Assembly (NCBI RefSeq): GCF_008298035.1
Contig: NZ_CP042910.1
Span: 7,688,001 to 7,752,000 of the forward strand
Reading direction: 5' to 3'
DNA: 64,000 bases
From: Gimesia maris
GTDB taxonomy: Bacteria > Planctomycetota > Planctomycetia > Planctomycetales > Planctomycetaceae
Shown one piece after another: positions 36,354-45,346 of the stretch (position 1 is its first letter; every line of letters starts with the position of its first letter). The position numbers and the translations under genes are program-made. A model generated the notes under the pieces. The model searched no databases and was not told the DNA's origin. It was given only the letters and a program-made list of their open reading frames with translations.

Positions 36354-37349
36354 TCAACATATGCCAGTCTGACCGCGTTTGCTGCGAAAGTCGCTCGGGG
36401 TGACACCCGTCAGCTTTCGAAACGTGCGCGTGAAATAAGCCGGCGAAGAAAAACCGAGCGTACGACTGATCTGGTCGATGGTCATCGACGGGTTACCCAG
36501 CATCCGCTTGGACTGCCAGATTTTCAATTCGTTGAAATACGCCATGATCCCGCAGCCATACGTTTTGCGGAATACGGTTTTTGCCAGTGTAGGGCTCACG
36601 TGCAGTTCACGGGCCACTTCTGGAATCGTCAGGCGATCATTCACCCGATTCAACAGCAACCGCCGAATCTGTAATGCGACGTCATCTTCAGAATCCAACT
36701 CTACCGCGGGAGCCAGATGCTCCAGGACCAGCGAAAGAAAAACCAGCAGACGACTGGTCAGCTGAATCTTGCGATGCGCGTGTTCGGCAACCAGCTGGTC
36801 TGCCATCCGCCAGAACGCATGCTGCAGATCAGGATTACCCGCCGAGCTGATACGATGCACGCCGGTCACCAGTGTCTCTAATTCCCGGCACGCTTCGGCG
36901 ATTCCTGATTCTTCCGGCCAGTCTCCCAGCCGCTCCAGATCGATCAGGAATGCGACCGTTGATGCGGTATGCGGGCCTTCATTCGACCAATGATGATCCA
37001 CACCCGGACCGATCATACAGAAATCGCCCGCGTCCAGATGATAATCTCCGTCGGGTGTCTTCAACGTTAACGGCCCCTGCAGACTCCCATGCATGGCCAT
37101 CACCGCGTGATTATGCTTCTGGGTGGTCGTACCCGCGGGAAAATGTCCCGAGGTAAATCGTGCGAATGGACCAGGGGTCTGATGGTAGTAAGCCAGATAA
37201 CTCCAGCTCTGCCTGAGTGATTCCAGCCGCTGCGGACGTGCGGAAGGTAAGTAATAGGAAAGGTCCGCCTTCTCATAATCCAGGCTGGTGTCACGCTGGA
37301 GGAAAGGCTGCATTCGAGGCTTATCACTGATGGAAGTTTTAGAGTGCAT
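36354..37349 (-). CDS. AraC-family transcriptional regulator
   Basis: A 331-residue regulator. The N-terminal half is a cupin-like sensing domain (FPAGTTTQKHNHAVMAMHGSLQGPL...DAGDFCMIGPGVDHHW). The C-terminal 100 residues are a double helix-turn-helix: LTIPEVARELHVSPTLAKTVFRKTYGCGIMAYFNELKIWQSKRML, then MTIDQISRTLGFSSPAYFTRTFRKLTGVTPSDFR, the AraC signature. It probably activates a nearby or sugar-related operon in response to a small ligand, but no target is evident: the convergent neighbour is a hydrolase and a 528-base gene-free stretch lies upstream. Confidence 0.92.
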   Translation of the reverse strand: MHSKTSISDKPRMQPFLQRDTSLDYEKADLSYYLPSARPQRLESLRQSWSYLAYYHQTPGPFARFTSGHFPAGTTTQKHNHAVMAMHGSLQGPLTLKTPDGDYHLDAGDFCMIGPGVDHHWSNEGPHTASTVAFLIDLERLGDWPEESGIAEACRELETLVTGVHRISSAGNPDLQHAFWRMADQLVAEHAHRKIQLTSRLLVFLSLVLEHLAPAVELDSEDDVALQIRRLLLNRVNDRLTIPEVARELHVSPTLAKTVFRKTYGCGIMAYFNELKIWQSKRMLGNPSMTIDQISRTLGFSSPAYFTRTFRKLTGVTPSDFRSKRGQTGIC

Positions 37350-37877
37350 ACGAGAGCCCGGCTTGATTTGATCGATCTTGGGATGCGAACGCGTTTCATT
37401 ACCTGGCAGGACTTGTTCCAGCCGTGTATTCCGATTTCACAGCAAGAGCAGGGGACCTGATTATAACCTACATGGAACACCCCTCAACAGGTTAATTATC
37501 ACAATAAAGCTAACAAAACCATAAACGACTGTCCTCAAATAAGATAGACCAATCTTTTTTGATTGTTCAAACATGTCCGATAGTGAAATCTTTCTGTCTG
37601 ATAAGACATGTTCAATGACTGATCTCAGTGTAAAGTGGAATGACTACTGAAGTTTTTCACGTTTCCTGCAGGCGTCCTGCCGCCTTGATTGTGATGTTGA
37701 CTCAAAGTCAATTTCATCCCTCCTGCATGGGCCCCTGACAGGCCCGGTGTTCATCAAACCTGTTACTACACGAGTTTGCCCGTCGGCTGCTTGTAATTCT
37801 GCGCTCTACGATAACCTGAATGTTCATTTTTTAACCAGCTGATTTGGTTTATAAATTTTAGAAAAGGACGTGGTCTC
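37350..37877. other. Divergent regulatory region before the DUF1559 gene
   Basis: A gene-free stretch of 528 bases, AT-rich in the middle (37490-37640), between the AraC gene and the DUF1559 gene. It presumably holds both promoters. ACATGT occurs twice at about 37573 and 37606. AAAAGGA lies about ten bases before the GTG/ATG context of the DUF1559 start. I see no gene, long repeat or strong hairpin. Confidence 0.4.
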
Positions 37878-38858
37878 GTGAAACGAAAAGCATTTACCCT
37901 GATCGAATTACTGGTGGTGATTGCCATCATAGCCATCCTCATTGCCTTACTACTGCCGGCAGTCCAACAGGCGCGTGAAGCTGCCCGTCGCAGTGCCTGC
38001 AAAAACAATCTGAAACAAGTTGGACTGGCGTTTCATAATTACCATGACGCTTTCCGTACGTTTCCCATCGGTGCCCAGGTCCCCATTTATCAGGCCAACT
38101 GGCGCGTATCGATTCTGCCTTACATGGATCAGGCCAACCTCTACAACAGCCTGACACAGACTCCGGCGAACGGACGTGGCTACAACACTTACAACGGCTG
38201 GACCGGTGATGGTGGATACGGAACCGGCGCCGGCTCGAATGAAGCCTTGAATAACGCACTGGTCACTCCCTTTAAATGTCCCTCCAGTGTTACAGATCCG
38301 TTTTTTGCCGGAACCGCCAACGGTATTTCTCCCGGTCAGTCTAATGGAGACCTGGGTATGACGATGGACTACGTAGGCATCGCAGGCGCTTACACGGCAG
38401 CCGCACCCTTCAACACCAATGCCGTCGACAACACGTATTATGGTGTGATGGCACAAAACGGAATGCTGCAGATCGGCAAATCGGTTCTGATGCGTGACTG
38501 TACCGACGGAACTTCCAACACCATCATGGTCGGTGAAGATTCCGGCCTGATCGCCAATGTCGACTACCGTAAAAATCTTTCAGGCGGCTGGTCGGGGCAT
38601 CGCGGTGTCTCCACCAGTGGCGGATCGGGCTATGGCGGAGGAGGTGTTGTCACCATTCGATATTCACCCAATCCCAAAACCAAACCCGCATACACGGGCG
38701 CAGGATTCAACAACGGTCCGCTCACATCATTCCACGTCGGGGGCGTACATGCACTGCTGGCTGATGGAGCCGTCCGCTTCCTCTCGGATAATATCGACTT
38801 CAACACCCTGCTGGCGCTGGGCGCCATTCAGGACGGAAAAGTACTCGGCGAATTTTAA
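37878..38858 (+). CDS. DUF1559 protein with type IV prepilin-like N-terminus
   Basis: A 326-residue planctomycete DUF1559 protein. It starts KRKAFTLIELLVVIAIIAIL, a class III prepilin signal and hydrophobic helix, followed by LLPAVQQAREAARRSACKNNLKQ. The C-terminal part has the H-X9-DG motif (FHVGGVHALLADG), the prepilin-processing-associated signature. Large families of these pseudopilin-like proteins occur in planctomycetes; their role is uncertain, with surface pseudopili or cargo binding suggested. The DUF1559 gene is followed by a hairpin and a small lipoprotein gene, a common pairing in this phylum. Confidence 0.93.
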   Translation: MKRKAFTLIELLVVIAIIAILIALLLPAVQQAREAARRSACKNNLKQVGLAFHNYHDAFRTFPIGAQVPIYQANWRVSILPYMDQANLYNSLTQTPANGRGYNTYNGWTGDGGYGTGAGSNEALNNALVTPFKCPSSVTDPFFAGTANGISPGQSNGDLGMTMDYVGIAGAYTAAAPFNTNAVDNTYYGVMAQNGMLQIGKSVLMRDCTDGTSNTIMVGEDSGLIANVDYRKNLSGGWSGHRGVSTSGGSGYGGGGVVTIRYSPNPKTKPAYTGAGFNNGPLTSFHVGGVHALLADGAVRFLSDNIDFNTLLALGAIQDGKVLGEF

Positions 38859-38882
38859 TTCCCGATGAATTTACGAATGGAA

Positions 38883-38913
38883 ACACACAGCCGGTCAACT
38901 GCTGGCTGTGTGT
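38883..38913 (+). terminator. Hairpin after the DUF1559 gene
   Basis: Perfect inverted repeat ACACACAGCC (38883-38892) and GGCTGTGTGT (38904-38913) with an 11-base loop, 25 bases after the DUF1559 stop. There is no T-run, so it could attenuate or stabilise the transcript between the two genes rather than terminate it fully. Confidence 0.55.
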
Positions 38914-38977
38914 ACTCCAGAACCTGACGCTCATATTCAATGTGATGTCTGATCACAAAAAACCGGGAGACTTCCGC

Positions 38978-39421
38978 ATGCTGACTTTAATACCTGCTTC
39001 CTTCAGAACTTTTCTCCAACTCCGTAACAGTGCCCTCTGCTGTCTCGCGGTGCTGACAGTAACACTGTTGACCGGCTGTGGTGGCACAACGGTGGCCTCC
39101 AAACCAATGGGAACCGTCAGCGGAACCGTCACCCTCAAAGGTCAGCCACTGAGCAATTGCCGCGTGAATTTTATTTCCGAGCAACTGGGCGCCAGTGCCG
39201 GCGGCGATCTGACGGAAGAGGGCTCTTTCACTCTGGACGGACCGATTCCCGCGGGTTCCTACAGTGTATTTATCTCTATGCCCAGTGAATTCACTCCCGC
39301 CCAGGCACAGAGCAATAAAGGACTGTCACAGGTTCCGAAAAAATATCTTGGTTCTTCCACAACCGATCTCAAAGCAGATGTTTCTGAAGGTGAAAGCAGC
39401 CACGACTTCGATTTGAAATAA
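38978..39421 (+). CDS. Small lipoprotein with carboxypeptidase-regulatory-like domain
   Basis: About 147 residues. The N-terminus (LAVLTVTLLTGCGGT) is a lipoprotein signal with lipobox LTGC. The mature part, MGTVSGTVTLKGQPLSNCRVNFIS...EGSFTLDGPIPAGSYSVFI, is the beta-sandwich carboxypeptidase-regulatory-like/transthyretin-like domain commonly encoded right after DUF1559 genes in planctomycetes. I chose the ATG at 38978, which has GGGAGA eight bases upstream, over the one at 38942. It probably acts with the DUF1559 protein at the cell surface. Confidence 0.85.
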   Translation: MLTLIPASFRTFLQLRNSALCCLAVLTVTLLTGCGGTTVASKPMGTVSGTVTLKGQPLSNCRVNFISEQLGASAGGDLTEEGSFTLDGPIPAGSYSVFISMPSEFTPAQAQSNKGLSQVPKKYLGSSTTDLKADVSEGESSHDFDLK

Positions 39422-39593
39422 CCAACTCCCGCAGCCTGGAGATCAGAGATTTCTCTTTCTCCCCAATATTCTCAAAGAACGGGTCCCGCTCAGTGAACGC
39501 TCCAGTTAAACTGGAGAGAACTGGAGTCGCTTTTCCCGTCTCTGACTGATCTGATTTAGATTGACTACTACCCGTTTCAGAAAACAGGACACC

Positions 39594-41141
39594 ATGCACC
39601 GCATTCACAAAATCGCTCGCCCCCTTGTATCCCGCTCGTTCAACAGACTGACCGTTACACTGCTGCTGTTGACTCTGACCAGCCTGCTCACCCCGGCACT
39701 CGCAGCTGCCGGCGATTTGATGGCGGGCGCCGCCAAGGTGGACATCACCAATCGCAATGTGCCCGTCAATGATCCCCTGTATGTGAAAGCACTGGTCATC
39801 AAGGACGGCGACAATACTGCTGCCATCGTAACCGTTGATGCTGTCGCGATTGGCGAGATCGGTTCCATCACCAACGAATACCTGGGCAACGTACGGACCC
39901 AGATCGAACGCGATCTGAAAATCAAACCCAAAAACATCATGATCAACGCCAGTCACTGTCACGGCATCGTCTGTGCCGACGTTGAAGAACGCACCATCCA
40001 AGCCATCAAGGACGCTGCGAAAAACCTGGTTCCCGTCAACGTCGGTGTCGGCACCGGTCACGAAGACCGCGTGATGGAAAACCGGCGGCTGTTCCTCAAA
40101 AACGGTAAAGAAGCCGACGTCCGCCACGCGTACTCACTCCCCCCCGATGAAGAAGTCGCGAAAATCGGTCCCATCGATCCCGAGATCGGCATTCTGAAAC
40201 TCGAAAAGAAAAATGGCGACACACTCGCCGTCGTGTACAACTTCGCCGTGCATCCGATTCAAGGCGTTCCCAGCAAAGGCAACACCGCCGACATGAGTGG
40301 CTTCGCTTCACAGGTGATCGAAGACAACCTCAGTGATGGCACGATCGCTTTGTTCGTGCAGGGTTGTGGCGGCGATATCAACCCCGCGCAATACAAAGAC
40401 GTCGACAATCCCCGCGACGCCGAAACCCTGGGCAACCAGTTGGGGCTCAGCGCGCTCAAAGCAATCCGCAAGATCAAATGCACCGACAACAGTGACCTGA
40501 CCGTCTTGAATGAAACATTGACGCTTCCCCGATCCAACAATGCCACGCGGATTGAGTCACTCAAAAAAGAACAGGAACAGCTGCTGAATTCACTGCAGGG
40601 AACCAGCTTGAATCTCAAAACGTTTCTGCCTCTGATCGTCAAATACAAACTCTACGACGAACACCCTTCGTACTATTCACACCGTTATCTGCTGGAAAAG
40701 AAACTGGGCCGCGACGGTCTGGCCAAGCTCGACGCAGAGAACCGCGCGAACATGGAACGCTACATCAACAACGTCTACAAGATGGAAAAGATGACCCGCA
40801 ACAAAGCCAACCTGGCGCTGCTTAATAAACATCAGTCCCGTAACCAGGCCGCCGGCAAAACCCTCGATGCGGAAATCTTCGCCATCAAAGTCGGCGACTT
40901 CCGCATGATCACCTTCCCCGCGGAGCTGACCGTCAACATCGGTCTGAACATCAAGAAAAAGTCCCCGTTCGAAAACACGTTCGTCGCCGGCTACACCAAC
41001 GGCTACAACTATTATGCCCCGACTGCCGAGCAACTGAAAAACGTCGGCGGTGCCCAGGAAGACAGCGACTGCATGCTGGCCCCCGAATGGCAGGCTCTCT
41101 TTGAAGCCAAAGCCCAGGAAATGATCAAACAGTTGAAGTGA
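39594..41141 (+). CDS. Ceramidase-like exported protein, second copy
   Basis: About 515 residues with a Sec signal (LTVTLLLLTLTSLLTPALAAA). Similar to the neutral ceramidase N-terminal domain: LMAGAAKVDITNRN, AIVTVDAVAIGEIG, and the metal-site region INASHCHGIV, where the usual H-T-H reads H-C-H. The later VYNFAVHPIQG and FVQGCGGDINPAQY are also family blocks. I prefer the ATG at 39594, six bases after AGGA, over a TTG at 39561. The paralogue at 27526-29076 keeps THTH. Its stop codon is the first three bases of the long repeat D1. Confidence 0.83.
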   Translation: MHRIHKIARPLVSRSFNRLTVTLLLLTLTSLLTPALAAAGDLMAGAAKVDITNRNVPVNDPLYVKALVIKDGDNTAAIVTVDAVAIGEIGSITNEYLGNVRTQIERDLKIKPKNIMINASHCHGIVCADVEERTIQAIKDAAKNLVPVNVGVGTGHEDRVMENRRLFLKNGKEADVRHAYSLPPDEEVAKIGPIDPEIGILKLEKKNGDTLAVVYNFAVHPIQGVPSKGNTADMSGFASQVIEDNLSDGTIALFVQGCGGDINPAQYKDVDNPRDAETLGNQLGLSALKAIRKIKCTDNSDLTVLNETLTLPRSNNATRIESLKKEQEQLLNSLQGTSLNLKTFLPLIVKYKLYDEHPSYYSHRYLLEKKLGRDGLAKLDAENRANMERYINNVYKMEKMTRNKANLALLNKHQSRNQAAGKTLDAEIFAIKVGDFRMITFPAELTVNIGLNIKKKSPFENTFVAGYTNGYNYYAPTAEQLKNVGGAQEDSDCMLAPEWQALFEAKAQEMIKQLK

Positions 41142-41590
41142 CTGGTTGCCGCTTTCGAAATTCCCTTCGCAGGGGTCGCCCGATGTGGCGACCCGCAGAG
41201 TGGAGGCGTTTGCTGGTTGCCCTATGAAGTTTTATCGGGTCCCTTTCGCTCTAAATAACAAACGAACCTCAACAGACGGGTGGGCACATGGGCCCCGCGC
41301 CTACTGTTAGATGTTTCGAGAGTATTGTACCTTGTTATGCCAGCACCGTCGGTCAAGCCGAGCGGTGGCACACGGACGGCTGATAACATTTGGGAGTCAC
41401 ACCAAATACAGGAAATGGTACCGTGTGCCACGGTCCGGCTCGTCCGGCCGTGCCGAGCAAGTATTGGAAGCCTGTTTCTGAACAGAACGCGGTAGCCGCA
41501 ACCTCCCGCTCGCTGCGCTCGGCCCGAATTTTATTCGGGCCTACCCATTTTTTTCTTTCGCGTGGTTTCGTGTTTTTCGTGGTAGAAAAA
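41139..41590 (+). repeat. Long structured direct repeat, copy D1
   Basis: A roughly 450-base element that aligns with D2 (45344-45800) in the same orientation, starting at the stop codon of the preceding gene in both cases. In order it holds a hairpin GGGTCGCC (41173-41180) with GGCGACCC (41187-41194), a CACCGTCGG..CCGAGCGGTG hairpin near 41344, GTGGCACACGG (41365-41375) paired with CCGTGTGCCAC (41421-41431), and a terminal hairpin GGCCCGAAT (41521-41529) with ATTCGGGCC (41533-41541). It ends in TTTCGTGTTTTTCGTGGTAG. The last 100 bases are an inverted copy of the R1-R3 element. No convincing gene is present. Confidence 0.85.
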
Positions 41591-41705
41591 TCGTGATGGA
41601 TTTTTATTGCCCTTTCTCAAAATAATTAGACAAAGATTCAGATACCTGATTTCTACCAGTCAGATCAGACAGACGTAAATTTACATTGATGCGGAGTGCC
41701 GAAGC

Positions 41706-42779
41706 GTGCCAGTTCCAGACAGAATTCTTATTGTTTTGACATTCTGGTCTCTGGCTTTCATGCCGTCTCTGATTCTGTCTGCGCGCGAACAGCATTCAGA
41801 AGTCCCCGAAAAACCACCACTGTCAGAAAGCGAATTTCGCACTCAATATGCGCACGCGATGAAAAAATTCAAAGACGCGTACCGGAACATCGAATGCCGG
41901 GCTGAATGCCAGTCCCTGTTTGATGACCCGAACGATCCTTCCACTAAAAAACGATATGACTTTTCGGCACATGTGCTTGCGAAGGGAAAATCGATTGTAG
42001 CCGAACAGAATTACGCGGCAGAGACTCCCCTTGGGGGAATTTATTCCAATGAGATTGTCTGCGCCACGCCAGACTATGCGTTCGAGCTTGATAAAACCAG
42101 ACCAGGCAATCCCTACCTGTTAACTTCGGTTACCCACATCTCAACCGAACATCTCAGAACGCGATTGAGAATCATCATGGGTCATTACAAGGATACGTAT
42201 CTGTATGCCGCAGGTTCCCTGGACGGTTGCTTATTTGAAGAGATAATTCAGAAGCCATCTTTTAGTGTCACAAAGCTTGAACGAGTTCCCCCACAAAAGG
42301 AAGAGGCAGAGCAGTTGGTCGCGCTGGACTTTAAGGTGACTGAAGATCCCTGGGCCATTTCCAGCGGTCATATCGTGTTTGCCCCTGACAGGAACTGGGC
42401 CGTGCTGGAATTTCAGTACCGCTGTGATTATTCGGACACCGATTATTCAACTTACACAGGCAGGAATACTTATGCTTCTACACAGAAACACGAGATCCCT
42501 GTACCTGAAAAATGCGAACACGAACAGACTCATTATCATGCAGACATGTTACCGATCAGCGAAACGTTTTCTGCAAAACTAAGCAGCATTTCATTTGGCA
42601 CCGTGGATGATTCTGTTTTTCTGTTATCAAACTACGGCTTACCCGACACCCCACTCACGGCTCCACGCCCTGCGACGAACAATTTGATGCAGTGGTTCCT
42701 GATCGGCAATGCGATTCTGCTGGCACTGATTGTCTTGTGGGTTGGATTGCAGCGTTTTCGTTCCCGTTCGAAACAGTGA
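41706..42779 (+). CDS. Tandem surface-protein paralogue 1 (ectodomain plus conserved C-terminal anchor)
   Basis: A 357-residue exported protein starting at GTG with GGAG nine bases upstream. Residues 8-25 are a signal peptide. The ectodomain carries a C-x3-C pair (C64, C68), C119 before TPDYAF, and a conserved GHIVFAPDRNWAVLEF (221-236). Residues 297-357 are the array-wide C-terminus: FGTVDDSVFLLSN, YGLPDTPLTAPRPATNN, a membrane helix (WFLIGNAILLALIVLWV) and a basic tail (QRFRSRSKQ). The predicted topology is type I, ectodomain outside. The function is unknown; a lipid- or ligand-binding beta fold is a guess. Confidence 0.85.
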   Translation: MPVPDRILIVLTFWSLAFMPSLILSAREQHSEVPEKPPLSESEFRTQYAHAMKKFKDAYRNIECRAECQSLFDDPNDPSTKKRYDFSAHVLAKGKSIVAEQNYAAETPLGGIYSNEIVCATPDYAFELDKTRPGNPYLLTSVTHISTEHLRTRLRIIMGHYKDTYLYAAGSLDGCLFEEIIQKPSFSVTKLERVPPQKEEAEQLVALDFKVTEDPWAISSGHIVFAPDRNWAVLEFQYRCDYSDTDYSTYTGRNTYASTQKHEIPVPEKCEHEQTHYHADMLPISETFSAKLSSISFGTVDDSVFLLSNYGLPDTPLTAPRPATNNLMQWFLIGNAILLALIVLWVGLQRFRSRSKQ

Positions 42780-42793
42780 GGGGAAACCTGCAG

Positions 42794-43867
42794 ATGCCAT
42801 TTAGTATCGCGTTTTCAGCACTCATGTTTTTTTTGATCGCAGTTCTGCCTGTGATAAACGTGCCCGGTACGGCTTCAGGCCAGACCAATAACACCGCGAT
42901 GCCCACAGACCGCTTTCTTTCAGAATACAAGGCCGCGATTACCAGACAGAAACAGAGTGTTCAGAATGTCCAATGCCATGCAGAATGCCACTACGAATAT
43001 CACAACTACATCAACGGTGTCTCAAAAGACTACTTTTTAACTTCCCACTTGATGGTCAAAGAAGACTCGAATGTCATCATCGAACAGTATGCAACCAATA
43101 CACCTTACGAAGGCACTGAGCGGGATCTCGTGTTATGTACGACGCCTCAATATGCATTCTCACTCAGTAGAGTAGAATCAGACAAGCCATATCTTTTAAA
43201 GCTCATTTCGCACGATTCCACTCAAATCGAAGGAATGCAGCCGACAGACAAATTGGATATGTTTCTGGCAGGTGGCAATTTACTCTTCTTTAATCCATTC
43301 CGACTCCCGCTTGATACGCCCCGTTTCAAGATTGTGCAGCTGGAACAATTTTTACCGGTAGAAAAGGGCAGTTCTGAGTTGATCGCACTCGATTTTATTC
43401 TGAACGATGACGCCGCTCTGTTTAAAGAAGGTCATATTCTGTTCGCACCAGATCTGAACTGGGCAGTACTGGAATATGAATACCGCACCAATCCCGCAGA
43501 CTCTGATCACACCCTCTATACCGGCAGGAACACATTCACTCCACTGCAAAACAATGGCATCCCCATGCTCATCACAGGCGAACATAGTGTCGTGCATACT
43601 ATTAAGAATCAAAAACAAAGCGACTGGAACTATTCTGTCCGGCTGACAGATTTTTCATTTGGCACCGTGGATGATTCCGTATTCCGTTTATCAAACTACG
43701 GCTTACCCGACACCCCACTCACGGCTCCACGCCCTGCGACGAACAATTTGATGCAGTGGTTCCTGATCGGTAACGGCATTCTGCTGGCGCTGATCGTCTT
43801 GTGGGTTGGATTGCAGCGTTTTCGTTCCCGTAGATTCCTGGAGGGTCAGTCTGCAGATGTCCGTTAA
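42794..43867 (+). CDS. Tandem surface-protein paralogue 2
   Basis: A 357-residue paralogue starting at an ATG 14 bases after the previous stop, with AGGGG about ten bases upstream. Signal peptide in residues 8-26. Conserved positions: QNVQCHAECHYEY (C-x3-C), VLCTTPQYAFSL, GHILFAPDLNWAVLEYEY. The C-terminal 60 residues are almost identical to those of paralogue 1, including the YGLPDTPLTAPRPATNN linker and anchor, whereas the ectodomains have diverged strongly. The last 11 bases overlap paralogue 3, so translation is probably coupled. Confidence 0.85.
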   Translation: MPFSIAFSALMFFLIAVLPVINVPGTASGQTNNTAMPTDRFLSEYKAAITRQKQSVQNVQCHAECHYEYHNYINGVSKDYFLTSHLMVKEDSNVIIEQYATNTPYEGTERDLVLCTTPQYAFSLSRVESDKPYLLKLISHDSTQIEGMQPTDKLDMFLAGGNLLFFNPFRLPLDTPRFKIVQLEQFLPVEKGSSELIALDFILNDDAALFKEGHILFAPDLNWAVLEYEYRTNPADSDHTLYTGRNTFTPLQNNGIPMLITGEHSVVHTIKNQKQSDWNYSVRLTDFSFGTVDDSVFRLSNYGLPDTPLTAPRPATNNLMQWFLIGNGILLALIVLWVGLQRFRSRRFLEGQSADVR

Positions 43868-44912
43868 CAAAGTAAATTCTACCCTCATGCTTTACACATT
43901 GGTGGGATTGACCGTGGCGATCTTTTCAAAGACGGCCTTGGCTCAAACCAACGGCAATGCGAAAAATCGGAGCATCATATCAGAAAGCGAATTCCGAAAC
44001 CAATACGCAAGTGCTGTGAAAAAGTTCAAAAGCGGCTACCAAAACGTCGAGTGCCATTTTGACTGTTTCTACAATGAATATAAGTTTCAGGCACACCTAC
44101 TTGCTAAGGATGACTCGGTAGTCGGCATCATGAATTACGCGAAAGCAACTCCTTTGCAGGGACAATACTGCAGCAAATTTTTTTGTATTACACCGAACTA
44201 TGTATTCAACCTCGATAAAACAAATTCGGGTGCGCCGTACCTGCTGAGCAGTATCAGCCACGATAAGAAACAGATCGTTCGTGCTCGAGCTGTCACGTCG
44301 AGAGATCTGGATATTTACCTGTTTGCAGCCAGTTCCATGTTCGAGGTTTCTGTGGAAACGATGCTCGAAATGCCATCGTTCAAAATCGAGAAAATCGAAC
44401 GACATGCACCCACTGAAGACGAAGCAGAAGAGGTCGTCTCGCTTGATTTTACAATGAACGACGACACATGGATTCTGACAAAAGGTCATCTCGTATTCGC
44501 GCCCTACTTGAATTGGGCTGTACTTGAATACAACTGCCGCTGCAATTTCACAAACAATAATTTCGTGATTTACTCTGGCATCAACAACTTCACGCCATTA
44601 CAAAAGAATGGTGTTCCGATTCTCAAATACGCGGAACATAAGGAGATTCATTACGAAGATGAAAAGATACTTTCCCCCGCTTCGAAATATTCAGTTAAGC
44701 TCCTAAACTTTTCATTCGGTACCGTGGACGACTCTGATTTTCTGTTATCAAACTACGGCTTACCCGACACCCCACTCACGGCTCCACGCCCCGCGACAAA
44801 TAATTTGATGCAGTGGTTCCTGATCGGTAACGGCATTCTGCTGGCGCTGATCGTCCTTTACGTTATCATTCAACGCTTCCGCACTGCTCATACTCAGGAG
44901 AACCTGTCATGA
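43857..44912 (+). CDS. Tandem surface-protein paralogue 3
   Basis: A 351-residue paralogue whose ATG lies inside the end of paralogue 2, with GGAGG about 12 bases upstream. A signal peptide comes first (LYTLVGLTVAIFSKTALAQ). Conserved positions are QNVECHFDCFYNEY (C-x3-C), FFCITPNYVFNLDK and GHLVFAPYLNWAVLEYN. The C-terminus again has SNYGLPDTPLTAPRPATNN and the anchor, but the tail after the helix differs (LYVIIQRFRTAHTQENLS). The stop overlaps the start of the DUF1573 gene by four bases. Domain conservation across three copies argues that all are expressed. Confidence 0.85.
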   Translation: MSVNKVNSTLMLYTLVGLTVAIFSKTALAQTNGNAKNRSIISESEFRNQYASAVKKFKSGYQNVECHFDCFYNEYKFQAHLLAKDDSVVGIMNYAKATPLQGQYCSKFFCITPNYVFNLDKTNSGAPYLLSSISHDKKQIVRARAVTSRDLDIYLFAASSMFEVSVETMLEMPSFKIEKIERHAPTEDEAEEVVSLDFTMNDDTWILTKGHLVFAPYLNWAVLEYNCRCNFTNNNFVIYSGINNFTPLQKNGVPILKYAEHKEIHYEDEKILSPASKYSVKLLNFSFGTVDDSDFLLSNYGLPDTPLTAPRPATNNLMQWFLIGNGILLALIVLYVIIQRFRTAHTQENLS

Positions 44913-45346
44913 AGCGGCTCTCTTTCAGACTGAAATCATTCCTGGCAGCTTACTTTACTGTGGTCCTGATAATTGGGGTAATTTTTTATGGCACCTCCCT
45001 GTTCGGGGCCCCGCAGATTGTGGCACCGCTCTGTGAATTCAAAGAGATCCCAGCCGGCGAGACAGCACGACAGAAGATCTCTGTCCAGAACACGACCAGT
45101 CAACCACTCCAGCTGATCGGTGCGATGGTTCCCTGCACGCTTTGTGGCTGCGCCTCTACGGAAGGGCTGCCTGTGACAATCCCGCCCGGTCAGAGTGAAA
45201 GCTTCTTCGTATTATTCAAAGCAACAACAGCAGGCCAATTCAAAACAGAAATCGAACTGTATACCGACAACCCCGAACAGACCATCGTTCGACTACATGT
45301 CCGCGGGACAGTGAAACAGGACGCAAAAGACCAACCAGTGAAGTGA
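44909..45346 (+). CDS. DUF1573 domain protein, membrane-anchored
   Basis: A 145-residue protein starting in an ATGA overlap with paralogue 3, with AGGAG eight bases upstream: clear translational coupling. Residues 12-30 are a membrane segment or signal. The rest is a DUF1573 immunoglobulin-like domain: CEFKEIPAGETARQKISVQN, then LIGAMVPCTLCGCAST with the family's Cys cluster, IPPGQSESFFVLFK and RLHVRGTV. DUF1573 domains are extracytoplasmic and often occur with surface or lipoprotein partners. The coupling suggests it works stoichiometrically with the three paralogues. The exact role is unknown. Confidence 0.85.
   Translation: MKRLSFRLKSFLAAYFTVVLIIGVIFYGTSLFGAPQIVAPLCEFKEIPAGETARQKISVQNTTSQPLQLIGAMVPCTLCGCASTEGLPVTIPPGQSESFFVLFKATTAGQFKTEIELYTDNPEQTIVRLHVRGTVKQDAKDQPVK

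Noticed and set aside
37573-37611. ACATGT pair in the region before the DUF1559 gene as an operator
   Set aside because: Six-base palindromes this common occur by chance; spacing and context give no support.
39369-40127. 252-codon minus-strand frame across the second ceramidase-like gene
   Set aside because: Antisense shadow with a Gly/Asp-rich translation; the plus-strand gene has a signal peptide and family motifs.
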